Assembly: GCA_027317105.1 (NCBI GenBank)
Contig: DAHVFH010000006.1
Coordinates: forward strand, 1 to 59,408
Length of the DNA: 59,408 nt
Origin: Cytophagales bacterium
Lineage (GTDB): Bacteria > Bacteroidota > Bacteroidia > Cytophagales > Cyclobacteriaceae
Direction: 5' to 3'
Shown here: positions 44,183 through 52,634 of the stretch, piece after piece
How positions within the stretch are numbered: position 1 is the stretch's first letter
Layout of the letters: each line of letters starts with the position of its first letter
Made by a program: the position numbers and the translations under genes
The notes under the pieces: model-generated
Database searches by the model: none
Seen by the model: the letters and a program-made list of their open reading frames with translations, nothing else
Told to the model about the DNA's origin: nothing

Positions 44183-44554
44183 ATGAAAAATGCAATCAAC
44201 TGGTTTGAAATTCCGGTAAAAAAATTTGACCAGACAAAAAAATTTTATGAGGCCGTTCTGGGCGCTGACCTTCAAGTCATGGAAGCCATGGGCATGAAAT
44301 CCGCTTTCTTTCCTGCAGACATGCAAGCCGGTGGTATAGGTGGATGTATTACCCAAGGCAAAGGGTATGAGCCTTCACCTTTGGGTGCGCTGGTTTACCT
44401 CAATGGCGGGGACGATTTGAGTGTTCCGCTTTCTAAGGTGGAGGCTGCGGGTGGAAAAATACTTTTGCCTAAGACCGCTATAGGCCATAATGGTTTTATG
44501 GCTCATTTTACTGATCCCGAAGGAAACAAAATAGGGCTTCATTCAAGAAAATGA
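44183..44554 (+). CDS. VOC family (glyoxalase-like) protein
   Basis: From ATG 44183 the protein is 123 aa: NAINWFEIPVKKFDQTKKFY, then FFPADMQAGGIGGCIT and HFTDPEGNKIGLHSRK. This is the single-domain vicinal oxygen chelate fold with two beta-alpha-beta-beta-beta modules. Members are metal-dependent dioxygenases, isomerases or glyoxalase-like; no substrate is evident. An in-frame start at 44126 is rejected, as the added residues have no family match. Confidence 0.88.
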   Translation: MKNAINWFEIPVKKFDQTKKFYEAVLGADLQVMEAMGMKSAFFPADMQAGGIGGCITQGKGYEPSPLGALVYLNGGDDLSVPLSKVEAAGGKILLPKTAIGHNGFMAHFTDPEGNKIGLHSRK

Positions 44555-44722
44555 ATCGCAAATGAACGAAGGGAAAGATTATTTTCTTGAAGAAGTCATT
44601 TCACAAGATTGATGTAGGGCAAGAAGCAGAAGATAAATCACTTTCCAACGCGAGCTGGAAAAAACGAGTTTTTAAGACGAAAACCTTTATTGGCATTTGC
44701 CTCACTAGTTTTCTTCGGGAAC

Positions 44723-45154
44723 TTAATGGTTGATATAATTTTCGAGGGATTTAATGATTTCGCCTTGTTCATTATTTAAGTGCCTCAAAATATCGCCAGC
44801 TGAGATAAGTCCCATCAATTTGTCGCCATCCACTATCGGCAAATAGTGTATGGATTGTTCGGTCATAATTTTTCGGCAGTTCTCAATCTTGTCTTCTAAT
44901 GAAACGGTGGCAGGGTGCTCGGACATAATTTCTTTCACAAGCGTTTCTTTAGACGATTTTCCTTTTAGTACAACTTTCCTGGAATAATCCCTTTCAGTAA
45001 TCAGACCAACGAGTTTATGGTTAATGTCTAATACGAGTAGTGCTCCGACATCATTTTCGACCATTAGCATCAGCGCATTATAAACGGTTGCTGACGATCC
45101 AATTGTGGCGACAGTTCCGCCTTTTGATTGCATTACGTCTTTTACCTTTTTCAT
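44723..45154 (-). CDS. CBS-domain pair protein
   Basis: From ATG 45154 the protein is 143 aa: two CBS domains, beginning KKVKDVMQSKGGTVATIGSS with LVGLITERDYSRKVVLKG, then EIMSEHPATVSLEDKIENC with MGLISAGDILRHL. CBS pairs bind adenine nucleotides and sense energy state or ionic strength, usually regulating other proteins. Free-standing members like this are common in Bacteroidota. The partner is unknown. Confidence 0.92.
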   Translation of the reverse strand: MKKVKDVMQSKGGTVATIGSSATVYNALMLMVENDVGALLVLDINHKLVGLITERDYSRKVVLKGKSSKETLVKEIMSEHPATVSLEDKIENCRKIMTEQSIHYLPIVDGDKLMGLISAGDILRHLNNEQGEIIKSLENYINH

Positions 45155-45357
45155 GGTTGTATGTTTTAAAGAATAATTTAGTGCCAACAGAACTTGAGTA
45201 ACATCAGTATTCGAAGTTATTGTAATAATTTGTCAATTGTTATGACTTTGATCATGGTTTCATGGATATGTTTATAATTTCAGAACTCCTTGCCTGGTGT
45301 AATAGAATCAAAGGAGTTGAGGTAAAGTTCGCAAATAAAAGTGCGTATTTTTCCTGC

Positions 45358-45640
45358 ATGCAATTAAAGTTACCGATTTTTCCCGCTACGGCCACACTCA
45401 TCTCTGATTGTCTAGGAGTCTATGAAAAAGAAGGCTTGATTCAATACATCGTCAATGGCCTTCCCGTTTATGCCCATGCCAAAGGGGACTTGAAAGCCTT
45501 CGGTATATCTCCAGTAATTTTATTCATCAGCAACTTTGCTGAAAGGCCGATGTGCAGCGGTGTTTTCATATTAGTGAAAGCAGTGCTCAACGTTCCTATA
45601 ATAAATTCATTAAACAAGGGGAGGCCTGTTTTTTTGGGCA
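45358..45640 (+). pseudogene. transposase N-terminal fragment, frameshifted and with a stop
   Basis: From ATG 45358 the frame reads QLKLPIFPATATLISDCLGV, YEKEGLIQYIVNGLPVYAHA and KGDLKAF, a Bacteroidota transposase N-terminus. A one-base loss near 45501 moves it to the next frame: RYISSNFIHQQLC, a TGA at 45540-45542, then KADVQRCFHISESSAQRSYN and KFIKQGEACFFG. Homology ends near 45640 where pirin sequence starts on the other strand. It thus has a frameshift, a nonsense codon and a lost catalytic domain. The IS family is not certain. Confidence 0.68.
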
Positions 45641-45860
45641 GCACCCAGTGAATCAGAGTGATCGATCAACCCTTTTGTGGCAACAGTAACCGTTTCAAAT
45701 CCACGATGGGGATGAGCAGGGAAGCTCGGCACGGTTTGGCCATGGTACATCTGCCACTTCTCACCCGGGTCAAAATCCTGTCCGAGGTTACGACCCGCTA
45801 AAGATGCAGCGGGCCCCATGTGGTCATTTCCTTTCGGGTAAAAATCTTCGTGTTGTACGC
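45638..45860 (-). pseudogene. pirin family protein, internal fragment
   Basis: The minus strand encodes EDFYPKGNDHMGPAASLAGR, then NLGQDFDPGEKWQMYHGQTV and PSFPAHPHRGFETVTVATKG, ending at DHSDSLGAA. This is the pirin cupin core, with metal-binding HPHRG. The N-terminal part before about 45860 and everything after DSLGAA (about 45638) are missing. A transposase fragment lies at its 3' break, so the gene was probably cut by transposition and later deletion. Confidence 0.78.
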
Positions 45861-46228
45861 AGAATAAAAAAAGGATCTAGCGTTTGCCAGGGAAATCCGA
45901 GTGGCTTGATGAATTTGATCGGGCTATTCATAAGTTAAAAATTGATGTACTGGTAAACCAAATTGAACGCGAAAAAGGTTACCCAAATCCCTATGATGTC
46001 TTTTCAACCAGAGATTTTGTGTTGGATGATAAGTGGAGCCAACGGACAAAATTTGTTACTTTTCCATTAGCCCATATCCACTCCTATTTCCGATATGTGC
46101 CATGCAGTCCGAATTTTGGCGCTTTTCATCTTGAATTCCTTCGTTTTCAATTATTATTTTACTTAAAAAAAATGAAGCAACTTTTTTTCTATATTAAAGG
46201 GCAGAATAGCTTTCGTAAGACAACGCCT
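45861..46228 (+). other. gene-poor stretch with an unidentified coding-like frame
   Basis: A frame from TTG 45884 to about 46050 reads PGKSEWLDEFDRAIHKLKID, then VLVNQIEREKGYPNPYDVF, with codon-like composition. It merges into low-complexity AT-rich sequence and happens to stay open into the ATP-grasp gene. I do not recognise it; it may be the tail of a lost gene. The AT-rich part before 46229 probably holds the ATP-grasp promoter. Confidence 0.45.
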
Positions 46229-47665
46229 ATGAACAAAATCAATTTTGATACCTACAAAAACATAGGGTTCCATGACGAAATGTTCGCGGAGGAAGGAAAG
46301 GCACGGCCTCATTGCGAATTATTGAAAGAACACTTGGAGGAGATGGGGTGGGAGAAACTCAATTTTCTACAACACGCTACTGATAGAGCCCAACTATCCT
46401 TAGGGATGACCTTTAATGTGTATAGCGACAATCAAGGGATCGAACGAATTTTGCATTTGGATATCATCCCCAGAATTATCTCTGGGAAGGATTGGGACAT
46501 TCTTGAAAAGGGGTTGACGCAGCGAATCGTGGCACTCAATATGTTTATTGGAGATGTGTATAACGAGCAAAAAATTTTAAAAGACAAGATCATCCCTCAA
46601 GAATTGGTGCTCTCCAGTGCTACCTATCTGAAACAATGCATTGGTTTGAAGCCTCCAAAAAATGTATGGTGTCATATTACCGGTTCCGATCTTATTCGCG
46701 GTGACGATGGAAATTTTTATGTTCTCGAAGATAATTTAAGGTGCCCTTCTGGAGTATCCTATATGCTCGAAAACAGAGAGATTCTTAAGCGAACATTTCC
46801 TGAATTGTTTGAACAACTAAGGGTGAGGCCAGTTTATAATTATGCCCATAATCTTAGAGATATGCTGGAGTCACTTACACCCATACCGGGGGCTACGATT
46901 GCCGTGCTTACACCTGGAATTTATAACGCGGCCTACTTTGAGCATGCTTACCTCGCCCAACAATTAGGGGCCGAGCTTGTAGAGGGGCGGGACTTGGTGG
47001 TAGAAAATGATTTTGTTTACATGATTACCACTAAGGGATTAAAAAAAGTGGACGTCATTTACAGAAGGGTGGATGACGATTATATCGATCCCTTAATTTT
47101 CAAAAAAGAATCCCTATTGGGGACACCAGGGTTATTCAATGCCTATCGCAAAGGGAATGTGGTATTAGTCAATGCGCCTGGTGCTGGGGTGGCCGATGAT
47201 AAGGCAATCTATGCTTATGTGCCCAGAATTATTAAATATTACCTGGGTGAAGAAGCGTTGCTTCCCAATGTCAAAACATACATCTGCGCAGAAGGTTCTG
47301 ATTTGCAATACGTAGTGGAAAACATTGATCAACTGGTGGTGAAACAAACCGATGCGTCTGGGGGTTATGGCATGTTGATAGGCCCAAAGTCGACAAAAAG
47401 TGAGCGAATCGAATTCATAAAAAAGATAAAGGGAAGGCCACGGAATTATATTGCGCAGCCCATGATTAATCTTTCTCGTGTGCCAACCTTAACAGAGAGC
47501 GGTATTGAGGGCAGGCATGTGGATTTGCGACCCTACATATTATATGGAAAAGATATTAAGATAGTTCCGGGAGCACTGACCCGTGTTGCCTTAAAGAAGG
47601 GATCGATCGTGGTTAATTCTTCTCAGGGCGGAGGGAGTAAAGATACTTGGGTACTGGATAGTTAA
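46229..47665 (+). CDS. circularly permuted ATP-grasp protein (DUF404/DUF407 type)
   Basis: From ATG 46229 the protein is 478 aa, the normal length for COG2308. It begins FDTYKNIGFHDEMFAEEGKA and contains DIIPRIISGKDWDILEKGL, GDDGNFYVLEDNLRCPSGVSY and QTDASGGYGMLIGPKS, with RPYILYG near the end. These are the family's ATP- and metal-binding segments. Such enzymes are predicted to form peptide-like amide bonds. The longer open frame upstream is not family sequence. It is followed by an alpha-E protein (18 bp) and a transglutaminase, the known companion genes. Confidence 0.93.
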   Translation: MNKINFDTYKNIGFHDEMFAEEGKARPHCELLKEHLEEMGWEKLNFLQHATDRAQLSLGMTFNVYSDNQGIERILHLDIIPRIISGKDWDILEKGLTQRIVALNMFIGDVYNEQKILKDKIIPQELVLSSATYLKQCIGLKPPKNVWCHITGSDLIRGDDGNFYVLEDNLRCPSGVSYMLENREILKRTFPELFEQLRVRPVYNYAHNLRDMLESLTPIPGATIAVLTPGIYNAAYFEHAYLAQQLGAELVEGRDLVVENDFVYMITTKGLKKVDVIYRRVDDDYIDPLIFKKESLLGTPGLFNAYRKGNVVLVNAPGAGVADDKAIYAYVPRIIKYYLGEEALLPNVKTYICAEGSDLQYVVENIDQLVVKQTDASGGYGMLIGPKSTKSERIEFIKKIKGRPRNYIAQPMINLSRVPTLTESGIEGRHVDLRPYILYGKDIKIVPGALTRVALKKGSIVVNSSQGGGSKDTWVLDS

Positions 47666-47683
47666 CAGCAAAAACAATAGACT

Positions 47684-48673
47684 ATGCTTAGCAGAGTTGC
47701 AGAGACCATCCATTGGATGAATCGGTACATTGAAAGGGCAGAGGATTATGCCCGGTTTATGGATGTGAACTTTAACCTTTCATTGGAGATGCCCCGCGAG
47801 CTATCGGAGCAATGGAAGCCGCTGGTGGTGACCACGGGCGATTGGGATTTATACGAATCACTCTATAAAAATGCAGAAAAGAGCAAAGTCATTTACTTTT
47901 TAGGATTTGATGCCGAAAACCCAAATTCCATTTTAAGCTGCCTGGTGAAAGCACGCGAAAATGCCCGCGCCATTAGGCCTGAAATTACCATTGAAGTTTG
48001 GGAACAAATAAACAACCTCTACTATACGGTGAAAGAAGGCGTGGAAAAGAAACGCTGGAAGGAAAATGATCCCCGGAATTTTTTTAGCGAAGTGAAGGAA
48101 AGCTGTCAATTACTTTATGGTATTTTCGATTCGACCATCTCAAAAAATGAAGGATGGCATTTCGGTAAAATTGGTCAGTTGATTGAACGGGCGGATAAAA
48201 CGTCTCGGGTATTGGATGTAAAATACCACATGTTGCTGCCGACCCCTGAAGCCGTAGGCTCACCTTTTGATTTGATCCAATGGTCTGCATTGCTTAAATC
48301 GGTAAGTGCCTACGACATGTACCGGAAAAAATACGGCAAGTTAAACCCTCAAAATATTTCTGAGTTTTTGGTTTTTGACAAAGACTTTCCACGTTCGATG
48401 CTAAGCTGTTTGGTCGGGGCGGAGCAATCGTTGCACGCCATCTCTGCCAAAGAGACACGGTATTCGAACAGTGCAGAAAAACAACTGGGGATACTAAAAT
48501 CTCAATTGGAATATGCTGACATCAATGACGTATTTCGCATCGGCTTGCACGAATACCTAGACGATTTTCAGCAAAAGCTGAATGGTGTTTCTGTAGGTAT
48601 TTTCGAAACTTTTTTTTCAACAGAAAATATCTTGAGCGACAGCCGCTCGAAAATCAACCAAATGATGCAATGA
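47684..48673 (+). CDS. alpha-E domain protein (DUF403)
   Basis: This 329-residue all-helical protein starts LSRVAETIHWMNRYIERAED, the hallmark of COG2307 alpha-E proteins. It continues with NPNSILSCLVKARENARAIR, WHFGKIGQLIERADKTSRVLD and FPRSMLSCLVGAEQSLHAIS. The conserved arginines and glutamates in the helices suggest an active or binding site, but no reaction is proven. It is encoded with the ATP-grasp and transglutaminase genes and probably works with them. Confidence 0.93.
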   Translation: MLSRVAETIHWMNRYIERAEDYARFMDVNFNLSLEMPRELSEQWKPLVVTTGDWDLYESLYKNAEKSKVIYFLGFDAENPNSILSCLVKARENARAIRPEITIEVWEQINNLYYTVKEGVEKKRWKENDPRNFFSEVKESCQLLYGIFDSTISKNEGWHFGKIGQLIERADKTSRVLDVKYHMLLPTPEAVGSPFDLIQWSALLKSVSAYDMYRKKYGKLNPQNISEFLVFDKDFPRSMLSCLVGAEQSLHAISAKETRYSNSAEKQLGILKSQLEYADINDVFRIGLHEYLDDFQQKLNGVSVGIFETFFSTENILSDSRSKINQMMQ

Positions 48674-48770
48674 TTGGTGAATCAATTTATGATTGGCTTA
48701 AGTTAGGTTGTGCTAGACAGAAATATTTTTTTGACGTTACAATGGGATTGGATAATTAAAATACCAGATC

Positions 48771-49619
48771 ATGAATTTCAAGATAGTCCATGAGACGCTG
48801 TATCAGTTTACCGCTAATGTTTTTCTTGAACCTCATTATATACGGCTGCTGCCCAAAAGCACCCCGCATCATACACTTACTTTTTTCGAGTTGACCATTT
48901 CACCAAAACCCGCAGGGGTATCTCACCAAATTGATGTGGAAGGAAACCTTATCCATTTTTGCTGGTTTGATGGGATGACTGAAAAATTAACAATCCGATC
49001 AGAAGCTAACGTGTTAGCAGAAAAGTATGACCCCTTTAATTTTATTTTATACCCGACTGATTTTTTAACGTGGCCATTTTCGTATGCTGAAGTGCAACAA
49101 ACTTTGTTAAAGCCTAGTTTAGATTTTGAACCCCTTTCAAATCCTTTGATTGAGTATGGGAAGAAGATACTCGAAGAATCAAAATTGGATACCGTTCAGT
49201 TTGTAACGAATTTGACGAGACAAATTCATTTGGATTTCGTTATCGAAGTGCGGGATGTAGGAGCACCGCACACGCCCGATCTGGCTTTTGCGTTGAAGCG
49301 TGGATCGTGCCGAGATTTAGCCTGGATGGAAATTAATCTCTTGCGCTATCTTGGTATTGCGGCCCGATTTGTCAGCGGCTATTTTTACTTTCCGATGGAA
49401 AGCGGCTCTGAATATGAGCTGCACGCATGGCTCGAAGTGTTCCTTCCAGGCGCGGGTTGGATTGGGTTTGACCCAAGCCATGGCATGGTGGCTGGAAGTA
49501 CCCATATCCCCATCGTCTCAAGTTCTAGGTTTGAAAACACCATGCCTGTGACGGGGACAACACGCGGAACGGGTTCTTCCAACCTTGTCACCAAGGTGAT
49601 GATTGAAGAGGGCGTTTAA
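48771..49619 (+). CDS. transglutaminase-like cysteine protease family protein
   Basis: This 282-residue protein has the N-terminal bacterial transglutaminase domain (FKIVHETLYQFTANVFLEPHYIRLLP). The papain-like core follows with triad residues Cys in KRGSCRDLAWMEI, His in YELHAWLEVFLPG and Asp in WIGFDPSHG. It has no signal peptide, so it should be cytoplasmic. In this conserved trio it is predicted to cleave or exchange the amide bonds that the ATP-grasp partner makes. Confidence 0.92.
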   Translation: MNFKIVHETLYQFTANVFLEPHYIRLLPKSTPHHTLTFFELTISPKPAGVSHQIDVEGNLIHFCWFDGMTEKLTIRSEANVLAEKYDPFNFILYPTDFLTWPFSYAEVQQTLLKPSLDFEPLSNPLIEYGKKILEESKLDTVQFVTNLTRQIHLDFVIEVRDVGAPHTPDLAFALKRGSCRDLAWMEINLLRYLGIAARFVSGYFYFPMESGSEYELHAWLEVFLPGAGWIGFDPSHGMVAGSTHIPIVSSSRFENTMPVTGTTRGTGSSNLVTKVMIEEGV

Positions 49620-49657
49620 TAAAAACACACACTTATCTTTCAACCTCAAGGAAAAAA

Positions 49658-50557
49658 ATGAATGTAGCCATTATCCTCAACGGCATTTCGAAGAAAAAAG
49701 TCTTTTACCAAAGGATTCTTCCTCAATTGAAAGAAAAATTGAATGTTTCAGTTTTTGAGACACAGTTTGCGGGCCAGGCCATCGAACTAGCGACCTCGGC
49801 TGCGGATGGAAAGTTTAATTGTATTTTAGCGGCAGGCGGTGACGGTACCCTCAATCAGGTGTTGAATGGCATTTTAAAAAATCGTAACGCTACATCTCTG
49901 CCAACCTTTGGAATAATCCCACTGGGCACCGGGAATGATTTTTCTAAATTGTGCAACATAAAACCTGACGCCAATCAAATTTTAAACCTGATAATACAAA
50001 ACAGTCCCAAACCAACTGATGTGGGAGCAATAAATTGCAACAATGAAAAGGGAGAAATGATCACAAGGTATTTTATCAACGCCTGTAGTTTAGGGATGGG
50101 GCCAGAGGTAGTAAAGCGGCTTATGAAAAACAACCGATCATTAGGACCGATGGTCACTTACCTTAAAGCAATAATCGTTTCTTTTTTTGGGAACCGGCCC
50201 GAAAAGATCTATGCAAAGACTCCACACTGGGAATGGTGTGGAAAAATGAGAGTAATGGCAATTGCCAATGGAAAGTCGTTTGGGAACTCAATGTTTATTG
50301 CACCAGATGCTTCACCAGATGATGGTAAGTTCGCGACCTTTATTGCGGGCGAGCTTGCCTTATTGAAATTCCTGATCTTTCTTCAGAAAATAAAAACAGG
50401 AAAAAAAATCAAGGATACGTTGGTTCTTTATAATGAATGCAGCACCATCGAAATCACTGCGCCAAAACCTTGCGCCATAGAGGCGGATGGTGAAGGAATG
50501 GGTTGGTTGCCAATGAAAGTGGAAATGATGCCCAGCCGAGTAATGTTTTTAAGATGA
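49658..50557 (+). CDS. diacylglycerol kinase family lipid kinase (YegS/BmrU type)
   Basis: This 299-residue protein has the kinase catalytic motif AAGGDGTLNQVLNG (about residue 58) and PLGTGNDFSKL, both diagnostic for the DAGK catalytic domain. The C-terminal beta domain includes APDASPDDGKF and ends EADGEGMGWLPMKVEM. Members phosphorylate diacylglycerol or other lipids, recycling them to phosphatidic acid. It is not obviously linked to its neighbours. Confidence 0.92.
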   Translation: MNVAIILNGISKKKVFYQRILPQLKEKLNVSVFETQFAGQAIELATSAADGKFNCILAAGGDGTLNQVLNGILKNRNATSLPTFGIIPLGTGNDFSKLCNIKPDANQILNLIIQNSPKPTDVGAINCNNEKGEMITRYFINACSLGMGPEVVKRLMKNNRSLGPMVTYLKAIIVSFFGNRPEKIYAKTPHWEWCGKMRVMAIANGKSFGNSMFIAPDASPDDGKFATFIAGELALLKFLIFLQKIKTGKKIKDTLVLYNECSTIEITAPKPCAIEADGEGMGWLPMKVEMMPSRVMFLR

Positions 50558-50605
50558 AAAATCATCAAATCCCTTAACTTTCCGTCTCAATAAAATTATA
50601 GAGTT

Positions 50606-51115
50606 ATGCCATTAATTAAATCGATACGTGGGCACACTCCTCAGTTTGGAAAAAATTGCTTCCTTGCCGACAACTGCACAGTGGTAGGAGAGGTAACAAT
50701 GGGAGATAACTGCACGGTATGGTTCAATGCGGTTGTTCGTGGTGATGTGCATTCAATCACCATAGGCGATAACACCAACGTGCAAGATGGGGCGATCATT
50801 CACTGTACGTATCAAAAAGCCAAAGTGGTAATTGGAAAAAATGTTTCGATTGCCCACAATGCCATTGTGCATGGCTGCACGATTGAAGACAATGTCCTTA
50901 TTGGCATGGGTGCGATCATTATGGATGATGCGGTTATCGGCACGGGGTCGGTGATAGCAGCGGGTGCGGTGGTGTTGGCAGGAACGAAAATAGAGAAGGG
51001 AAGTATCTACGCAGGTACTCCTGCAAGGAAAGTAAAGGAAGTTGGCGCTGAAATGACAGAAGTGATCGCGCGCACAGCACGAAACTATCCAATGTATTCG
51101 GAGTGGTTTAAATAG
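50606..51115 (+). CDS. gamma carbonic anhydrase family protein
   Basis: This 169-residue left-handed beta helix shows hexapeptide repeats and the three zinc-binding histidines at DGAIIHCTY, SIAHNAIVHG. The Arg in VVRGDVHSI and Asp in NVQDGAI are also kept. The protein is a trimer in studied relatives, hydrating CO2 or acting as a ferripyochelin-binding-like protein. A second, unrelated beta-class carbonic anhydrase lies at 58628. Confidence 0.9.
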   Translation: MPLIKSIRGHTPQFGKNCFLADNCTVVGEVTMGDNCTVWFNAVVRGDVHSITIGDNTNVQDGAIIHCTYQKAKVVIGKNVSIAHNAIVHGCTIEDNVLIGMGAIIMDDAVIGTGSVIAAGAVVLAGTKIEKGSIYAGTPARKVKEVGAEMTEVIARTARNYPMYSEWFK

Positions 51116-51211
51116 GGAGTAAGGCCACGAATTTATGGGTTTTGGCTAACAGATTCATACGAACCATTAACAAATTGGCTTATATTTGCGCCTCAAAAAA
51201 CATTAGAATCG

Positions 51212-51829
51212 ATGAAAAACCTTTCCCTTATCCTCAACGGAGTACTTTTGGTAGCTGTTGGCATTTTGTATTTCCTTTATTTTTCAGGCAAGAAAAGCGG
51301 TACTGTCTCTTCTGTTTCGGCACCTTCTGATTTAAAAATAGCCTACATCAAGTCGGATAGTGTTTTGAAGTATTATGATTACTTCAAAGAAATCAAAACG
51401 ATCCTGGAGGCAAAAAGTAAAAAACTGGATCAAGATCTTCAGAACCGTGGCCAAAGTTTGCAAAATGAAATTTCCTCCTATCAGCGGAACATTAGCAACC
51501 TCACAATCGGTCAGGCAAAAGCACTGGAAGAAGATTTGGGCAAGAAGCAACAGAATTTTCGTTTGTACCAACAAAGCCTGGAGCAGGAGTTGGCCAACGA
51601 TCAGAACAAAATGAACGAATCGCTGTATGGCCGGATCACAGCATTCCTTAAGAAGTATGCCGCTGGGAGCGACTTGCAGGTGGTTTTTAAATTTGACCCT
51701 TCCAGTGATGTTTTGTTTGGTGGTCCAGGTATCGACATCTCGCAAGACGTGATCAAAGGCCTCAATGACGATTATAAAATCGAAAAGCAAAACCCTGCTA
51801 AAACTGACTCTACTTCCGCGAAGAAATAG
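51212..51829 (+). CDS. OmpH/Skp family periplasmic protein
   Basis: This 205-residue protein has an N-terminal membrane/signal helix (ILNGVLLVAVGILYFLYFSG). A coiled-coil body follows (IKTILEAKSKKLDQDLQNRG ... KALEEDLGKKQQNFRLYQQSL) and then the conserved C-terminal VVFKFDPSSDVLFGGPGIDIS. OmpH/Skp proteins are chaperones for outer-membrane proteins. TATATTTG at 51181-51188 could be a -7 box, but I see no TTG at the right distance. Confidence 0.88.
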   Translation: MKNLSLILNGVLLVAVGILYFLYFSGKKSGTVSSVSAPSDLKIAYIKSDSVLKYYDYFKEIKTILEAKSKKLDQDLQNRGQSLQNEISSYQRNISNLTIGQAKALEEDLGKKQQNFRLYQQSLEQELANDQNKMNESLYGRITAFLKKYAAGSDLQVVFKFDPSSDVLFGGPGIDISQDVIKGLNDDYKIEKQNPAKTDSTSAKK

Positions 51830-51975
51830 AATCATACGCTTAACATTCTACAGGCTATCCACAACAAAACATTAGCTAAGCTCTGCTTTTGGTGGAGCTT
51901 TTCTTTTTGTTGCCATTAGTTGTTCATTCCATAGTAAACCAACCGATCACTCTTTTTTCTTTAATTTGGCCTTAT

Positions 51976-52494
51976 ATGATCCGTATCCGAAAAGCAAAAA
52001 TCGAAGAAATTCCTGCCGTGCGCGAGTTAGCCATTGAAGTTTACACGGATACGTTTGCCGATCAAAACACACCCGCCAATTTGCAGGCCTTTTACGATGA
52101 CTCCTACAACCTGGAAAAATTCAAAGGTGAGTTTTTTGAAGAAGGTTCAACGTTGTACCTCGCCTTGGATGACTTGAAGATCATTGGTTTTTTGCGTTTA
52201 CGACTCAGCAGCGAGGCCGAAAAGCAACTTGGATCGAACGCGGTGGAACTTCATCGCCTTTATATTCATCGCGATTATCACGGCACCAGTGCGTCTCGTC
52301 TTTTAATGGAAGAGGCTATGGCGTTTTCGGTTGCTCGAAAATTTGAATGGATGTGGCTGGGAGTTTGGGAGAAGAATTTTCGCGCGCAAAAATTTTATGC
52401 AAAGTGGGGCTTTGAGCGATTTGGCGAGCACATCTTTCAGATGGGCGATGATCCCCAAACCGATTGGCTTTTAAAGAAGAAAATTTTAAAGTGA
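51976..52494 (+). CDS. GNAT family N-acetyltransferase
   Basis: From ATG 51976 the protein is 172 aa: IRIRKAKIEEIPAVRELAIE at the N-terminus, then VELHRLYIHRDYHGTSASRLLMEEA with the acetyl-CoA loop, and FEWMWLGVWEKNFRAQKFYAKWGF at the C-terminus. DYHGTSASR is the acetyl-CoA-binding P-loop. A start at 51889 would add hydrophobic residues without family support. Substrate unknown; related proteins acetylate spermidine or other amines. Confidence 0.9.
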   Translation: MIRIRKAKIEEIPAVRELAIEVYTDTFADQNTPANLQAFYDDSYNLEKFKGEFFEEGSTLYLALDDLKIIGFLRLRLSSEAEKQLGSNAVELHRLYIHRDYHGTSASRLLMEEAMAFSVARKFEWMWLGVWEKNFRAQKFYAKWGFERFGEHIFQMGDDPQTDWLLKKKILK

Positions 52495-52634
52495 CACAAC
52501 TACTTGGCAAAAACCTTCGTTATAATTTAATCTGCCTTGGAAAACATTTGCCTCATTTTTCGGTTTAACTAGACAATCATCAATTTTTTAGCGGTTTTTT
52601 TTATCTAATGCAGCCCCTAAACACCTAATATTTC

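Noticed and set aside
45884..46228. Open frame as an N-terminal extension of the ATP-grasp protein
   Set aside because: Residues before ATG 46229 do not fit the family, and the 478-aa product from 46229 has normal length.
51142..51188. Bacteroidota promoter before ompH
   Set aside because: TATATTTG at 51181 fits the -7 box, but the nearest upstream TTG is 36 bases away or too close, so the pair is not convincing.
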